The translations under genes and the position numbers were made by a program. A DNA stretch of 64,000 nt, from NCBI RefSeq assembly GCF_009730915.1, contig NC_052482.1, positions 21,437,912 through 21,501,911 of the forward strand, written 5' to 3'. This stretch comes from Dioscorea cayenensis subsp. rotundata. Lineage: Eukaryota > Streptophyta > Magnoliopsida > Dioscoreales > Dioscoreaceae. Numbering within the stretch: position 1 is the stretch's first letter; every line of letters begins with the position of its first letter. The notes below the pieces were generated by a model. The model saw only the letters and a list, made by a program, of their open reading frames with translations. It searched no databases and had not been told where the DNA came from. Positions 13,347 to 24,600 of the stretch are shown here, in pieces.

Positions 13347-14395
13347 TTGGTTCATCTCCAGAAATGTTCTGCTGGCTTACTCCTTGATTCCTTCACCTGC
13401 TTCAGCCTGCTCTTAGTTTCGTATTCTCAAACCAAATCCAAATTTGTGTCCTTCTGTATACTCTTCAAGTTTGAGCATACTAACTTACATGATTTTTCAT
13501 CTTGCAGCAGTACCTCCTCGTATATCTTATGAGTGATCTACCGGAGTGGGTTGATCATGGTATGAATTACACGCAAGGATAGGTTGTTTTTTTTTAATAT
13601 TTTTATTTTTTATATTTTATTTTTTTTTATCAAAGTAGTTCCATCTGAACTGGCGGTTTGTATGCTATTGGTTTCTATAACTAAATTGGGTCTGTGAGTG
13701 CCATAGCTGATTTCTCTGTTCACTGGTCTGGGATACATGCCATCAGTTTTGTCAGATGATCCCTTGTGAAAATTTATTTGTACACTAACTGAAATTCGTG
13801 AATATCTTTCTGACACCATTGTGGTTTGGAAAGGATAATAAATACTGGTAAAAGTTTGATCCTACTCAAGTCTCAGATTCTGCAACGCCCAATTTATTTC
13901 TACCTAGAAACTGCTTTATCTGTTCTTCAAATGGTGCATTTTATTTTCACTAACTTGTGGACGCTCTGGCATGTCTTTATATTTTAATTAATAATTTAAA
14001 TAACATTATGACAGTTTGGTTGGCCGGGGAATATGGTCTAGAAATGTATCGCCATGTATAGCAGTAGAAAATGTATTATTTGTTACTGGATGTATGATAA
14101 TGGAATAATGAAACAATGAGCCGGCCACAGAATTGATGTAATCGATGATGATGGTGATGATGATGATAAGCAGTAAAAGTATCAAGTAAAGTAAAGCCCC
14201 TGCCTTGTTCCGGCATGGCATCTTTGTTTGTGCACTCTCTGTATTGGTATTGGTATTGCCGTATTGGTATTGGATCATCCCGATAAAATAAAATAAATAA
14301 ATAAATAAATATTTGTTTTGTGGATCTCTTTCATCTCAAGACAAAGTCTCCCTTTTGCTCCGCCCCAACTCCAGCACAGCAGGCAGCAGCAGAGG
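13347..14395. other. TASH3 3' region and intergenic spacer
   Basis: This holds the TASH3 3' UTR (length unknown) and spacer with GAT/GGT triplet repeats near 14142-14170, repeated 'attggt' strings near 14240-14272 and an (AAAT)n run at 14285-14310. Short open frames here have no family resemblance. The 5' leader of the MPO1-like gene must begin within the last part. Confidence 0.6.
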
Positions 14396-14730
14396 ATGAA
14401 TTTCAAGAATCTGGACGACTTCTGGGCATTCTATGTGAGCCAGCACTCGAAAGCCTTGACGCGGCGGCTACACTTCATGGGCACCCTCTCGGGCTTGCTG
14501 TGCCTGCTGAGCTCGCTGTTGTGCCGGCGCTGGATCCTGCTCCTTCCCGCACCCATCATCGGCTACGCCCCTGGCCTGGTACAGCCACCTTTTCGTTGAA
14601 GGCAACGTTCCCTGCTACGTTTGGCCATCCCCTCTGGTCTTTCCTTTGCGATCTCAAGATGTTCGCTTTTATGCTTTCCGGCCGGATGGACAAGGAGATC
14701 AAGCGACTTGGCAAGCGCCCTCTTCTCTAG
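14396..14730 (+). CDS. Mpo1-like (DUF962/YGL010w family) ER protein
   Basis: This is a small intronless gene of the DUF962 family. In yeast, Mpo1 is an Fe(II)-dependent dioxygenase of the ER that acts in alpha-oxidation of 2-hydroxy fatty acids during phytosphingosine breakdown. The start MNFKNLDDFWAFYVSQHSK is typical of the plant members. Two hydrophobic segments follow, then a block with SHLFVEGN, GHPLWSFLCDLKMF and an end at KEIKRLGKRPLL. Histidines in QHSK, LHF, SHLF and FGHP match the conserved metal-binding histidines of the family. As assembled, the frame changes at two C runs (14568-14571 and 14610-14612), each with one base too many. Allowing for those, the product is about 110 residues, the normal family length. 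These look like base-calling errors, since the rest is strictly conserved, but a recent pseudogene cannot be excluded. GC content is much higher than in the spacers. Confidence 0.85.
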
Positions 14731-15760
14731 GTCTTCTGTTTCCTTGATGATTTATTTTTCTTGCTGTTGTTCTTCTTGTTATTGTTATCATCATCATCAT
14801 CATCATCATCATGTGTGTATATATTCTTTCCACTATTCCTCACTTTCTTAAAAATCCTTCTTCCTACATACTTTCTTCAGAATAAACTTGTTGTTATTGG
14901 TGTGACTGTTTTCTATTCAAATTGCTTAGTCAGCAATACCAATCTCTTCCACAAAGCTTGTTCTCTGATCGGAAGTTCAAAAAAGGGGAAGAAAATAAAA
15001 ATATAGTAAAGAAGTTAATTTTTTTTGAAACTCAGAGAGTTGCGGTTACAGGCTTTTTGTGGGCATCTATTGCTTAATGGGTTTTTGTTCAAAGAAGTTA
15101 ACTTGATCCTCTGTGCTACTTTTTTACCAAGTTCCATGTCTTACTAGGAAAAATGTTTTTCTTCGTTCTTCTTAATAATCTCTGAGCACTGTTTGGAAGT
15201 AATTGTCGTTTCCACCACCTGCCACCACCGGCACAATCAGTCAGTTTAATGGCTCTACTCCAGGGCAAGGTAAGGATGCAAACGAGGGTAAGGTAAGCAA
15301 GGATACGTGAGTACATTTCTGACTGTTAACATGTGGGGGTATACGATCAAAAGGGTTGGTCTTGGCGTGGCGGCAGCGCCAAACTGTCAAAGGGGAACAA
15401 GACTACAAGAGGTTATCTGATTATTATTCCCTTTGCTTCGTCTTTTTCCGTGAAACCAAACCGGCAGGCAGATATGCCTTGGTTTTTGTTTTGCGTCCAT
15501 TGTATTTGAATTAAAACCAGAAAAATACAAAAAGTGGAATGAAGGTGTAGAGGTTTTAACACTTTTTTTTCTTTGCTGACGTTCTCGACAGACTGACTGA
15601 CTGACTCTCTTTATATTCATTCCGTTTCCGTCATCACCAAACAACCCCACCACCCGGACGGAAAGTGAACAAAAAGGGCTGCTTTTTCCAGATCCCATTC
15701 CTACCGGCTACCACACCCTTCGTTCGTTCGATCCATTTTTGTTACCTACCCTGCCCATCA
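14731..15760. other. Spacer between the MPO1-like and RTNLB genes
   Basis: I see no gene. A (CAT)n triplet microsatellite lies at 14789-14813. The right third (from about 15590) is CT/CA-rich and probably contains the RTNLB 5' leader, including a short tandem GACT run near 15592-15605. The open frames on the minus strand show no family similarity. Confidence 0.6.
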
Positions 15761-17597
15761 ATGGGATCTTCCCCTCCACCTCAATATTTTGGGAGGCAGC
15801 GATCTCTCCATAACATCCTCGGTGGAGGAAATGGTAAGTCAAATTCAATTCAATGCTATTGCTAGCTTTAGATATCAAAGTAACTCTGTACTTGTTACTC
15901 ATATTTGTGCTTGGATCTTTTATCAATTGATTTCCTTTTCTTAGCTTGCTTGCTTGCATCTATTAAAATCTGAGTCGCCTCCTGATCTCTTTCCTTTTGA
16001 TTTGATTAGTTTTCATTCTTTAGTTTGAATCAGATCCCTGGTGGTTAAACTTTAGTAATCATTTCTTTCTTTCATTATGAATGATCCCTAGGTTAACTTG
16101 TTGAATCTATAATTAATCTATATGCCCAAGTCTAGATTTTCTTCAATTCATTGCTTCTTATTCTCTCACACTAGAACAGCTCTTCGTCAAACTCTCTGTC
16201 GTTTGAAATCTGTATTGGCCTCGAACATAAGCACACAAACAAAGAGATAGTGTGACACGGTTTCATGAAATCTGTATTGTTTCTTCCGGTTACTTGCTTT
16301 TTTGCTTATTTCTTTCTCCATTGGAAGTGATGTGTATACTGTTGTTCTGCAGTTGCAGATGTGATTCTTTGAGGAGGAGAAGTGTGACAATCAGTATATT
16401 GCTTTGGCACTGTTGCTGCTTGGGTGGTCTTCCAGATGTCTGGCTACACTTTCTTATCATTTGTGTCCAACGTTTTGCTTCTTTTGTTGTCCATCCTCTT
16501 TGTCTGGGCAAAGGCTGCTGGGCTACTCAACAGGTAATCACAATATTTTCACTGTCGTTTAGTAATAGAACACACAAGTCGAATGAGCGAATTACTTAAT
16601 GCTGCATGCTGCTTGTTTCTATTGATATCATTCAGTTGTAAACTAATAGATCATAAGATGTTTTAACTGATTAAGAATAGGAAAGAAAAATCAGCAAAGT
16701 TTTTATCTTGACGTTTTTGCTTGTTAAATCATTGTACTTATCTGTGAAACCAACGTTAAGATGTTGTCTCAAGATTAGTTTACTGCCATTCGAGTGAGTC
16801 TGAAACTACTCCCTATTGTGCCAAGTGCAGGCCACCCCCACCTATCCCAAAGCTACAGCTTTCAGAGGCTGTTATAAAAACAGCAGCAGATTTTGTGTAT
16901 TCTCATATGAACATGGTACTGTCTGCAACCTATAAGATTGCGCTTGGAAAAGACACAAACCTCTTCTACAGAGTAGCTGGATGCTTATGGCTGATTTCTT
17001 TTGTTGGTGGTCTTACTGATTTTCTTACTCTTGGATACACTGGTAAGTGACTCTCTCTTGCGCTCCATTTGTGGATAGTGTTGCATTGATGGTATCATAT
17101 TAATGAACCCTTCATTTACTCAAAACCCATTGATGTGTTTTTATGACATATAGGCACAAATATTATGGTTTTGCCAAATAGTACTGATCATGAAACTTTC
17201 TCTAAATGAATTATGGGATTACATTTCCATCTTCGGCTTTCATGAAGAAATGGACTATGATAGAAACATATTAAGTGAAATCTTTCATGTGTATGATCAC
17301 AATCGCCATAGTTATAAATTAGATGATGATAATATTTTTCTGATAAAAGTAATCAACAAAATCCATATCAACCATACAGGACAATGTTTGTGTTGTTAGA
17401 ATTTATTGTTATGCTTTTTCTGCACAGGTCTTCTCGCTGTCCTGACGATCCCTGTGCTTTATGAGAAGTATGAAAGTTATGTTGAGAGATATGTGAACAT
17501 CGCCTGCATGGAATTGCGGCATCGGTATGAGAGCTATACAAAGCATTTAAACAAGGTTAAGAATTGGATTTTGGAGAAGAAGGAAAAACTAGGCTGA
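15761..17597 (+). CDS. Reticulon-like protein, RTNLB9/11/12 type
   Basis: Reticulons shape tubular ER by wedging paired hydrophobic hairpins into the membrane. Four exons were traced: 15761-15833, 16353-16533, 16831-17042 and 17428-17597, all GT-AG, coding for about 211 residues. The N-terminus is short ([20 protein letters not shown], then GGG and VADV), as in the short plant RTNLBs. The reticulon domain fills the rest, with one long hydrophobic hairpin in exon 2 and a second spanning exons 3-4 ([20 protein letters not shown], then [17 protein letters not shown]). The C-terminus is basic and lacks a classical KKXX signal. In exon 2 the frame is lost at 16371, where the conserved ILWRRR needs one more G, and restored at the T run 16403-16405, where one T is surplus. 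This is the same pattern as in the two preceding genes. Confidence 0.88.
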
Positions 17598-18394
17598 TAG
17601 CGTCTGGGTTAATATAATCAGACCACCATTAAGCTTCTGCATAGAGGGAATTTGGCTGCCGTCACCAGTTGGGGTCAGAGCTCGATGTTTCCAAATGGCC
17701 TATTTGTGACTTAAGAGATTCTGCCCTTCAATTTGTGAGTTGCTTGTTTCTACTTGAGATTTTAATGTAATGAGGCATGAATTTTCAATTTCGATGATAT
17801 TTTGATTCAAATAATTATAAGGATAAAGTATGAGTCGATGAACCATACCAGTGTTGGAGGGTGATTATTATTTTCTGTTCACAGGACTATATCTCCACAT
17901 GAAAGTTTCCTGGTTTTCAGTGTGGTGACTGATGAGACTGCACTTGAGCTCATCAATGGTGATACACTAGTGATCCCCATGAGTTGGATGGCATGTTTCA
18001 GTAAATATTAATGGCTCAGGTATCCTTTCCATGGACCATAACAAAGTAGTGGCAATCTGCCGGGTAACTACTGTCTTCTCAACAAAAAGATTATGGTGAA
18101 TTATGACGCAACTATGTTATCTTGTTAATAACCAGTGATGTTGAAGGATTAACTTGGATCTTTTTGTTTTGAAAAATTAACTTGATATTGATAAACTTCA
18201 AAGAACACGATGAACTTAAAAAGTTTTGTCCTAGAACAACTGGTGTGTAGCGTAATCAATCTGGTACGAGAATGGGTTCAATGCAGCTGTCGCAGTCAAT
18301 CTGGTCTTTTGTTTAGTTGAGTGGATAAACACACGCATGCGCCAAGTTTACCCTGTTTAATTAAATTGGCAGTAACCCATAACTGATAAGCACC

Positions 18395-18433
<39 letters not shown>

Positions 18434-19140
18434 GTATATATATTTTTTCTTTGATTATAGTATATACACCATGATCATTAAAAATGAACTGAGGGGAAGA
18501 ACAAACAGAGGTTAGGACAGTTAACAATATCCCAGAGAGATGTGGTAACAAAAGGAAAAAAGAAACTAGACCTGACAAAGAGATCTAACGCAAAGATCAC
18601 CTATATATTTATGTCAACACCTTTTCCCTCCGCTAGACTTATTCTTCCTTCGTGTGTGGGAATGGTATGAATGAAAAAAAAAAAAAAAAAAAAAAAAATT
18701 ATTGTTATCATAGTCAGCAATGAGTGAGGTTGTTCAAATTGGAGAATAATAATTCCTGCACCTTGGTGCTGTCTGCCGGCCATCCGATGCAATAAAAAGG
18801 GCGTGCAAATGGTCACTATCATGATCTAAGTTATATCATCATGGACGGCATTAGCAGCATCCCAAGTTCGGACAAAAGTAAATGCTGCTGTGTTGTTGTT
18901 TTCGCTTATATCGTTGATGCGACTGGCTTTCTTTCAACAGTGTTTTGAGTGTGTACATTCACTGTTTTCCCTCCTTTTTACTGATTCCACATTATAAGTC
19001 ACTCTAGTTGGTTGTTTCTGTGAGGATCTATCGACTTCTCTAGCGTCTAGGTGAGAGATGTATTCCAAAAACAAGCTCCTTGTGAAAATTTAGTTTTTGT
19101 CTTATATGTATGTGGATATATTGTGTATTATAGGAGCATG
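17598..19140. other. Spacer with microsatellites between RTNLB and LIM genes
   Basis: No gene is seen. It holds the RTNLB 3' UTR, a (TA)n tract at 18398-18445 and a 24-base A run at 18675-18698. The segment from about 18900 probably contains the promoter and leader of the LIM gene, with no distinct element recognised. Confidence 0.55.
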
Positions 19141-20249
19141 AGCAGGAGGAAGAGGAAGAGAGGGACGCAGCAGAAATGCAAGGCATGCGAGAAGACTGTG
19201 TACCCCATGGATCAGCTCATGGCCGACGGCATCACATACCACAAGTCCTGCTTCAAGTGCACCCATTGCAAAGGCACCCTCAAGCCAACCACCTTGTTTC
19301 TCCTCCATGATTTATTTACTGCTTGTCCACATTCAATATCATGTCTAACAAAAAATACTAGTTTTATTATGCTGCCCTGCCCTGCCCTGCCCTGCCCTGT
19401 TTTTAATTACTCTTGTCCCTGGTCCTTCCTGCCTGCCATTTCTATCACCAATGTTTCTGGCATTACTTTATCTGTGTGTCCATTAATTATGCGGCTTCTT
19501 ACCGGATAATATATATGGTGTCAATACTTGGATTGATGTCCTCTACTGGTTCCCCGCAGATGCCTTTCCCCCTGATTAGGCTTACTACGGAAAGGAATGG
19601 ATGGACTCAAAGCTCTTGATACCATAAATTCTTCTTGCACTTTGGACTGAAAAAGTAAGGTGCATGATCTATGATGTCTTAGATTTTGTGAATCTACTTG
19701 AGTTGCACATGATTAATAGTTATCCTGCGTAGTTGCTTCATGGCAGCCTTTGTTCGTAGCTTCCTACTGCAGTTTGCAGTGGAATTTTAACTTTTGAGCA
19801 GCATCTTTTTGAAACGAAATGAAGATTGGGGAACCATTTTGATACAAATCAAAATGTGGTATCCAAACTGATAATTGGGTATAATTTGGTGACCAACAGT
19901 AATATTTACCCGAGCCAATTTATTTCCCAGCCAGTTACTGTTCTCATTTTTATCATCCAAGTTTTATCTTGCTAACATACCAAAGTGCAGATTGGAATGT
20001 GCTTGCATTTTATCTATAACTGAAGTCAAGTTCTAAAATTTTGATTAATGCAATATTATTCCTCAGTATACTGAAACCATGCTTTGTTTTCTGAATGTGA
20101 TCAAAGTATTATGGTCTACCTCATCCCAAGTTTCATCTGGTCTTTGCAGCTCAGCAATTTCTCTTCAATGGAGGGCGTACTCTACTGCAAACCTCATTTT
20201 GAGCAGCTCTTCAAGGAGACAGGGAACTTCAACAAGAGCTTCCAGTCAC
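19138..20249 (+). CDS. Two-LIM-domain-type protein (WLIM-like), first exons only
   Basis: Plant two-LIM proteins bundle actin filaments and may also enter the nucleus. Exon 1 starts at ATG 19138 and runs to about 19284. It encodes CKACEKTVYPMDQLMADGIT and the HKSCFKCTHC zinc ligands. Exon 2, 20150-20249, supplies LSNFSSMEGVLYCKPHFEQL and FKETGNFNKSFQS, completing the first LIM zinc finger (C-x2-C, H-x2-C, C-x2-C, C-x2-H). Its donor CAC|GTTGAG leaves phase 1, which suits the usual following proline. Two oddities stand out. The N-terminus reads MSRRKRKRGTQQKC where relatives have MSFTGTQQKC or similar. After the expected exon 1 end (CTCAAG) the next bases are CC, not GT, so the donor is missing as assembled. 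The second LIM domain is absent because the N gap begins 11 bases after exon 2. Confidence 0.8.
19371..19400 (+). repeat. (CCCTG)n pentanucleotide repeat in LIM intron 1
   Basis: About five tandem copies of CCCTG follow the first LIM exon. It is a short intronic microsatellite with no evident function. Confidence 0.8.
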
Positions 20250-20260
20250 GTTGAGGCTCC

Positions 20261-21260
20261 NNNNNNNNNNNNNNNNNNNNNNNNNNNNNNNNNNNNNNNN
20301 NNNNNNNNNNNNNNNNNNNNNNNNNNNNNNNNNNNNNNNNNNNNNNNNNNNNNNNNNNNNNNNNNNNNNNNNNNNNNNNNNNNNNNNNNNNNNNNNNNNN
20401 NNNNNNNNNNNNNNNNNNNNNNNNNNNNNNNNNNNNNNNNNNNNNNNNNNNNNNNNNNNNNNNNNNNNNNNNNNNNNNNNNNNNNNNNNNNNNNNNNNNN
20501 NNNNNNNNNNNNNNNNNNNNNNNNNNNNNNNNNNNNNNNNNNNNNNNNNNNNNNNNNNNNNNNNNNNNNNNNNNNNNNNNNNNNNNNNNNNNNNNNNNNN
20601 NNNNNNNNNNNNNNNNNNNNNNNNNNNNNNNNNNNNNNNNNNNNNNNNNNNNNNNNNNNNNNNNNNNNNNNNNNNNNNNNNNNNNNNNNNNNNNNNNNNN
20701 NNNNNNNNNNNNNNNNNNNNNNNNNNNNNNNNNNNNNNNNNNNNNNNNNNNNNNNNNNNNNNNNNNNNNNNNNNNNNNNNNNNNNNNNNNNNNNNNNNNN
20801 NNNNNNNNNNNNNNNNNNNNNNNNNNNNNNNNNNNNNNNNNNNNNNNNNNNNNNNNNNNNNNNNNNNNNNNNNNNNNNNNNNNNNNNNNNNNNNNNNNNN
20901 NNNNNNNNNNNNNNNNNNNNNNNNNNNNNNNNNNNNNNNNNNNNNNNNNNNNNNNNNNNNNNNNNNNNNNNNNNNNNNNNNNNNNNNNNNNNNNNNNNNN
21001 NNNNNNNNNNNNNNNNNNNNNNNNNNNNNNNNNNNNNNNNNNNNNNNNNNNNNNNNNNNNNNNNNNNNNNNNNNNNNNNNNNNNNNNNNNNNNNNNNNNN
21101 NNNNNNNNNNNNNNNNNNNNNNNNNNNNNNNNNNNNNNNNNNNNNNNNNNNNNNNNNNNNNNNNNNNNNNNNNNNNNNNNNNNNNNNNNNNNNNNNNNNN
21201 NNNNNNNNNNNNNNNNNNNNNNNNNNNNNNNNNNNNNNNNNNNNNNNNNNNNNNNNNNNN
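20261..21260. other. Assembly gap of exactly 1000 N
   Basis: The run is exactly 1000 bases long, which suggests a placeholder of unknown true size. It swallows the rest of the LIM gene. Nothing resembling LIM exons appears in the 430 bases after the gap before the PRT6 3' end, so the true gap must hold at least three more exons or the join is wrong. Confidence 0.98.
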
Positions 21261-21692
21261 TTGGTTTGAAGAACGAATTAATATATGAATTCATACGCAC
21301 TTTTTAACTTAGATCAATACTAATTAAAATTAAAAATTATTCATTCGTATGGTAATATTTTATAAAAATATTAAATTATAAATATTTAGAATCTTATAAA
21401 AAAAGGTCTCCAACCAGACAGACACCCACAAAATCGTATCTATATCAAATAATTATTTGTTTAAAAAGAAGACGCAAGAGTATATGCAAAAAGCCACAAC
21501 TTACCACCCTTCTGCATGCGGTGTTTCAATCCACGGTAAAGTTTCAGTTCTTTCCAAAATACATCTGCATTTAAGAGAAAGATACAAGTTAAGTTTTCAA
21601 ACCAAAAAAGATCAGAGGCATCAACACGTACCACATATTGAAGAGAGAGAGTATTTACAGATGAGCTGAGCCAAAACCTTTGACAGTGGCCT

Positions 21693-24600
21693 CTAATTGA
21701 AACCAAAAGACTTATGGTTGTCTGTCGAAGAATTTCAGAAGTATGATCAAGACCATGTGATGCCACCTGTCATGTAGCATGGCCTTCTGGCTAGACTTCG
21801 GAAAAGATGGGGCGACACTTTAAGCGCAGTGATAAAATCAAAACAGAATCACAGGACATCCATTGAGAATTTTCTTAAGAAGTGTCACGATTGTTTCACA
21901 TGTACCTGATAACCTGAACTATTTACTGTATGTGTGGTAGGCATTGCACTGGTCTTTGGTCAGATGTAATACATGCCTGTGGCTAAACAGAACTAACAGG
22001 AATGGCATATGAAATATTGTCTTTCACATCTTGGCAATGGCATAGCCCTTTGTATACAGTCAATGCATGAGGTATACATCCACGGTGAGTGCATCTCCTT
22101 ACAAATACCTATGCATATGTATAAGAGGACATTTGCATGTGTATATACTTTAGCATGAACATAAAATTTAAAAAATAAAAATAAAATAAAATAAAGATGG
22201 TCACCAAGTATGCAAGCCCTTTATAGCGTTCCTCATTTAGATACAATGGCCTTCCCCTTAACATATCAAGATCCTGCAACCAAATAATCATTGAAGACAA
22301 GTGGAATTCACTTGTGAAGATGTGTAAGGAAAAAATGGTGATCTTCAAGGTCAAAAATTGAAACTACAGTACAAAAGATAACTCTTAATGATCCGAGTAT
22401 AAATTATCTACTTTATAATCAGTTCACAGCTTTAGACTTTACCTCTTCACCATATGCATCCAAATAGAGAGATGGCCAAAAGGCCTGGCGTGCAGATCTC
22501 TGCAATAAGATTGTAGTCTTCTGTACATGACAATCAAATAATGCAGATATAGTAAGCAATAGGTGTTAACTAAACCAAGTAAAACAAGAAGGACAACCCC
22601 AACTGTACAATGTAATCAATGAGTAAAGAAAACAGAATGATTACCCTGACTAACAAAAATACGCCAACACCAGCACCGCATACAATTGCATGTTCTAAGC
22701 ACCTATTAGCCCTGAATCAGAGAACATTAAAGAATCAGGAGGAACCACAAAAGGATGGGATAAATGCTATGAAAGTGTAAAGCTCAGAATGGAGGACATC
22801 GCCAGAAAATAGAAAGCGGTAATATAACCTGCAGCAATTCTTCCAGCTTGGTGAACATAATTTGCCACATATCAAGCATAGTGCGGGTTCATCAGGAATA
22901 GATTTACAATGAGAACACTGCTGCTTTATGTACCTGATAAAAGCATTATTCTACATGATCAATCACGGACTAAATCTAGTGTAAATGAAGAATATGGTCA
23001 CATAAAAACATGTAATATTCCTAAAAGTTTATCCATGCAAACCTCTGCAAAAGGTCTTGATATAGTCGAGGTAGTTGCATCAATCTAAATGGAACCGCAG
23101 GTGTGGCATAAAAAATATGCTCATGTTTACAAGCTTTGAACTTCTGAGCAAAATGTTGACACCATCTAGATGTCAATGTGCGCACAAGCTCATCTTGGAG
23201 AACCATATCTAGTGAGCAAATACGAAACATCTTCTCCAGTTCCCCAAGTTCATTTAGCTCGATAGAAAGGCAGTTAGTGTCAACCACAGAATCACTATTT
23301 GCACTAAAATCCAATCCTTCCCATGTATGATAACTCTCAAATGAAGAAGAAGATAAGGCTGAAGAGTTCATTAATTTCCAAAGCAATGCACACCGTCGTA
23401 GGTATGGGAGTGTTAACCTACGAATCATATCCTTAGGATGACAAGAAGAATCTAAGTACTTGGCAAGGGACTGCTTTTGAGCAAATTCAGATTCTCCAAT
23501 AATCTTACCAACATTGTTAGAAACCCAATCACCAAATGGAGATCTGTCAAAGCAGTGATTGCTATAACATGTAACGAGTGCCTGCAATGAATCTCAATGT
23601 TAGGATTAGTTAAAACACAAAGATATAACAGAGATTTTAAAGCCAATCAATTATAAGTTTTTGTTAGCACAAGGTTATACCTGAATAACAGTGATAACAT
23701 AGAAGAGATGTACAAGAGCCACAAAGAAGTCAGAGGATGATATAAATGGAACAGGAAGGCTAAAGAGAACCAACATCAGTGATGAAAAAGGATCAGAAGA
23801 AAGAATAGGATCAGCAGCCCGCTTCCAGAATTGGATATCAGGAAAATTTTCTCCCTTGTCAGTATGTTCTGGGATACAGCAATACGTTCCTGCCATGATA
23901 ACGTTAGAATTTTTAAATTGCCAAGCGTCTGAGAGAAAACAACAAGCATGGTCCGACAAATTTATGCATGCTTATGGTTGTTTATTCGGTCTTTTCTGGG
24001 CTCTCTGTGAGAAGACATCATGTACGAATTTAGTTGATTGCAGAATTATTGAAATATAGATTTCTTGTTAAAACCCAGGACCACATTTTGAACAGTCAAT
24101 ACAATGGCATTACTATTTTATAATAATGATATGTCCATAGAAAAATAGCATGGAAAATATTTTAAATCCAAGTTAATGTAACAAAATGGGCAATTAGTAA
24201 CAAGTAAATGTAGAAAGCAAAAACTCCAACTTAAACCTTCTAAACCAGCTTCATGATATATGTGATTGCATTCAATCTTGCATTCAATCTAGTATATGCA
24301 ATACAAATACTTACATGCATCAATTAAACAAATAAAAGTTTGCACTGTCCTTGTAAGTATGCTTCCAGACAGGCCTATGATCAAATATTATCATCAACTT
24401 TGTGAACATATGGAAGCCCTTTTAAAATAAAATTTAACTATAAAAAAAAAAACTGTTAGACTTTACCTCTTCTTTTGTCTGTGCTTGATAAATTGATGTC
24501 ACCTGAAACACCAGAGCAAATAGAGCTTGCAAAAAGTTGGACAGCTCTAAATCTCAAAAGCATCTCAAGACTGTTCACATTGCATGAATTTTGAGAAATA

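Noticed and set aside
20079-21300. Long open frames of 345-396 codons across the N gap
   Set aside because: They consist almost wholly of unknown residues. Only the 100 bases of LIM exon 2 are real coding sequence there, in another frame.
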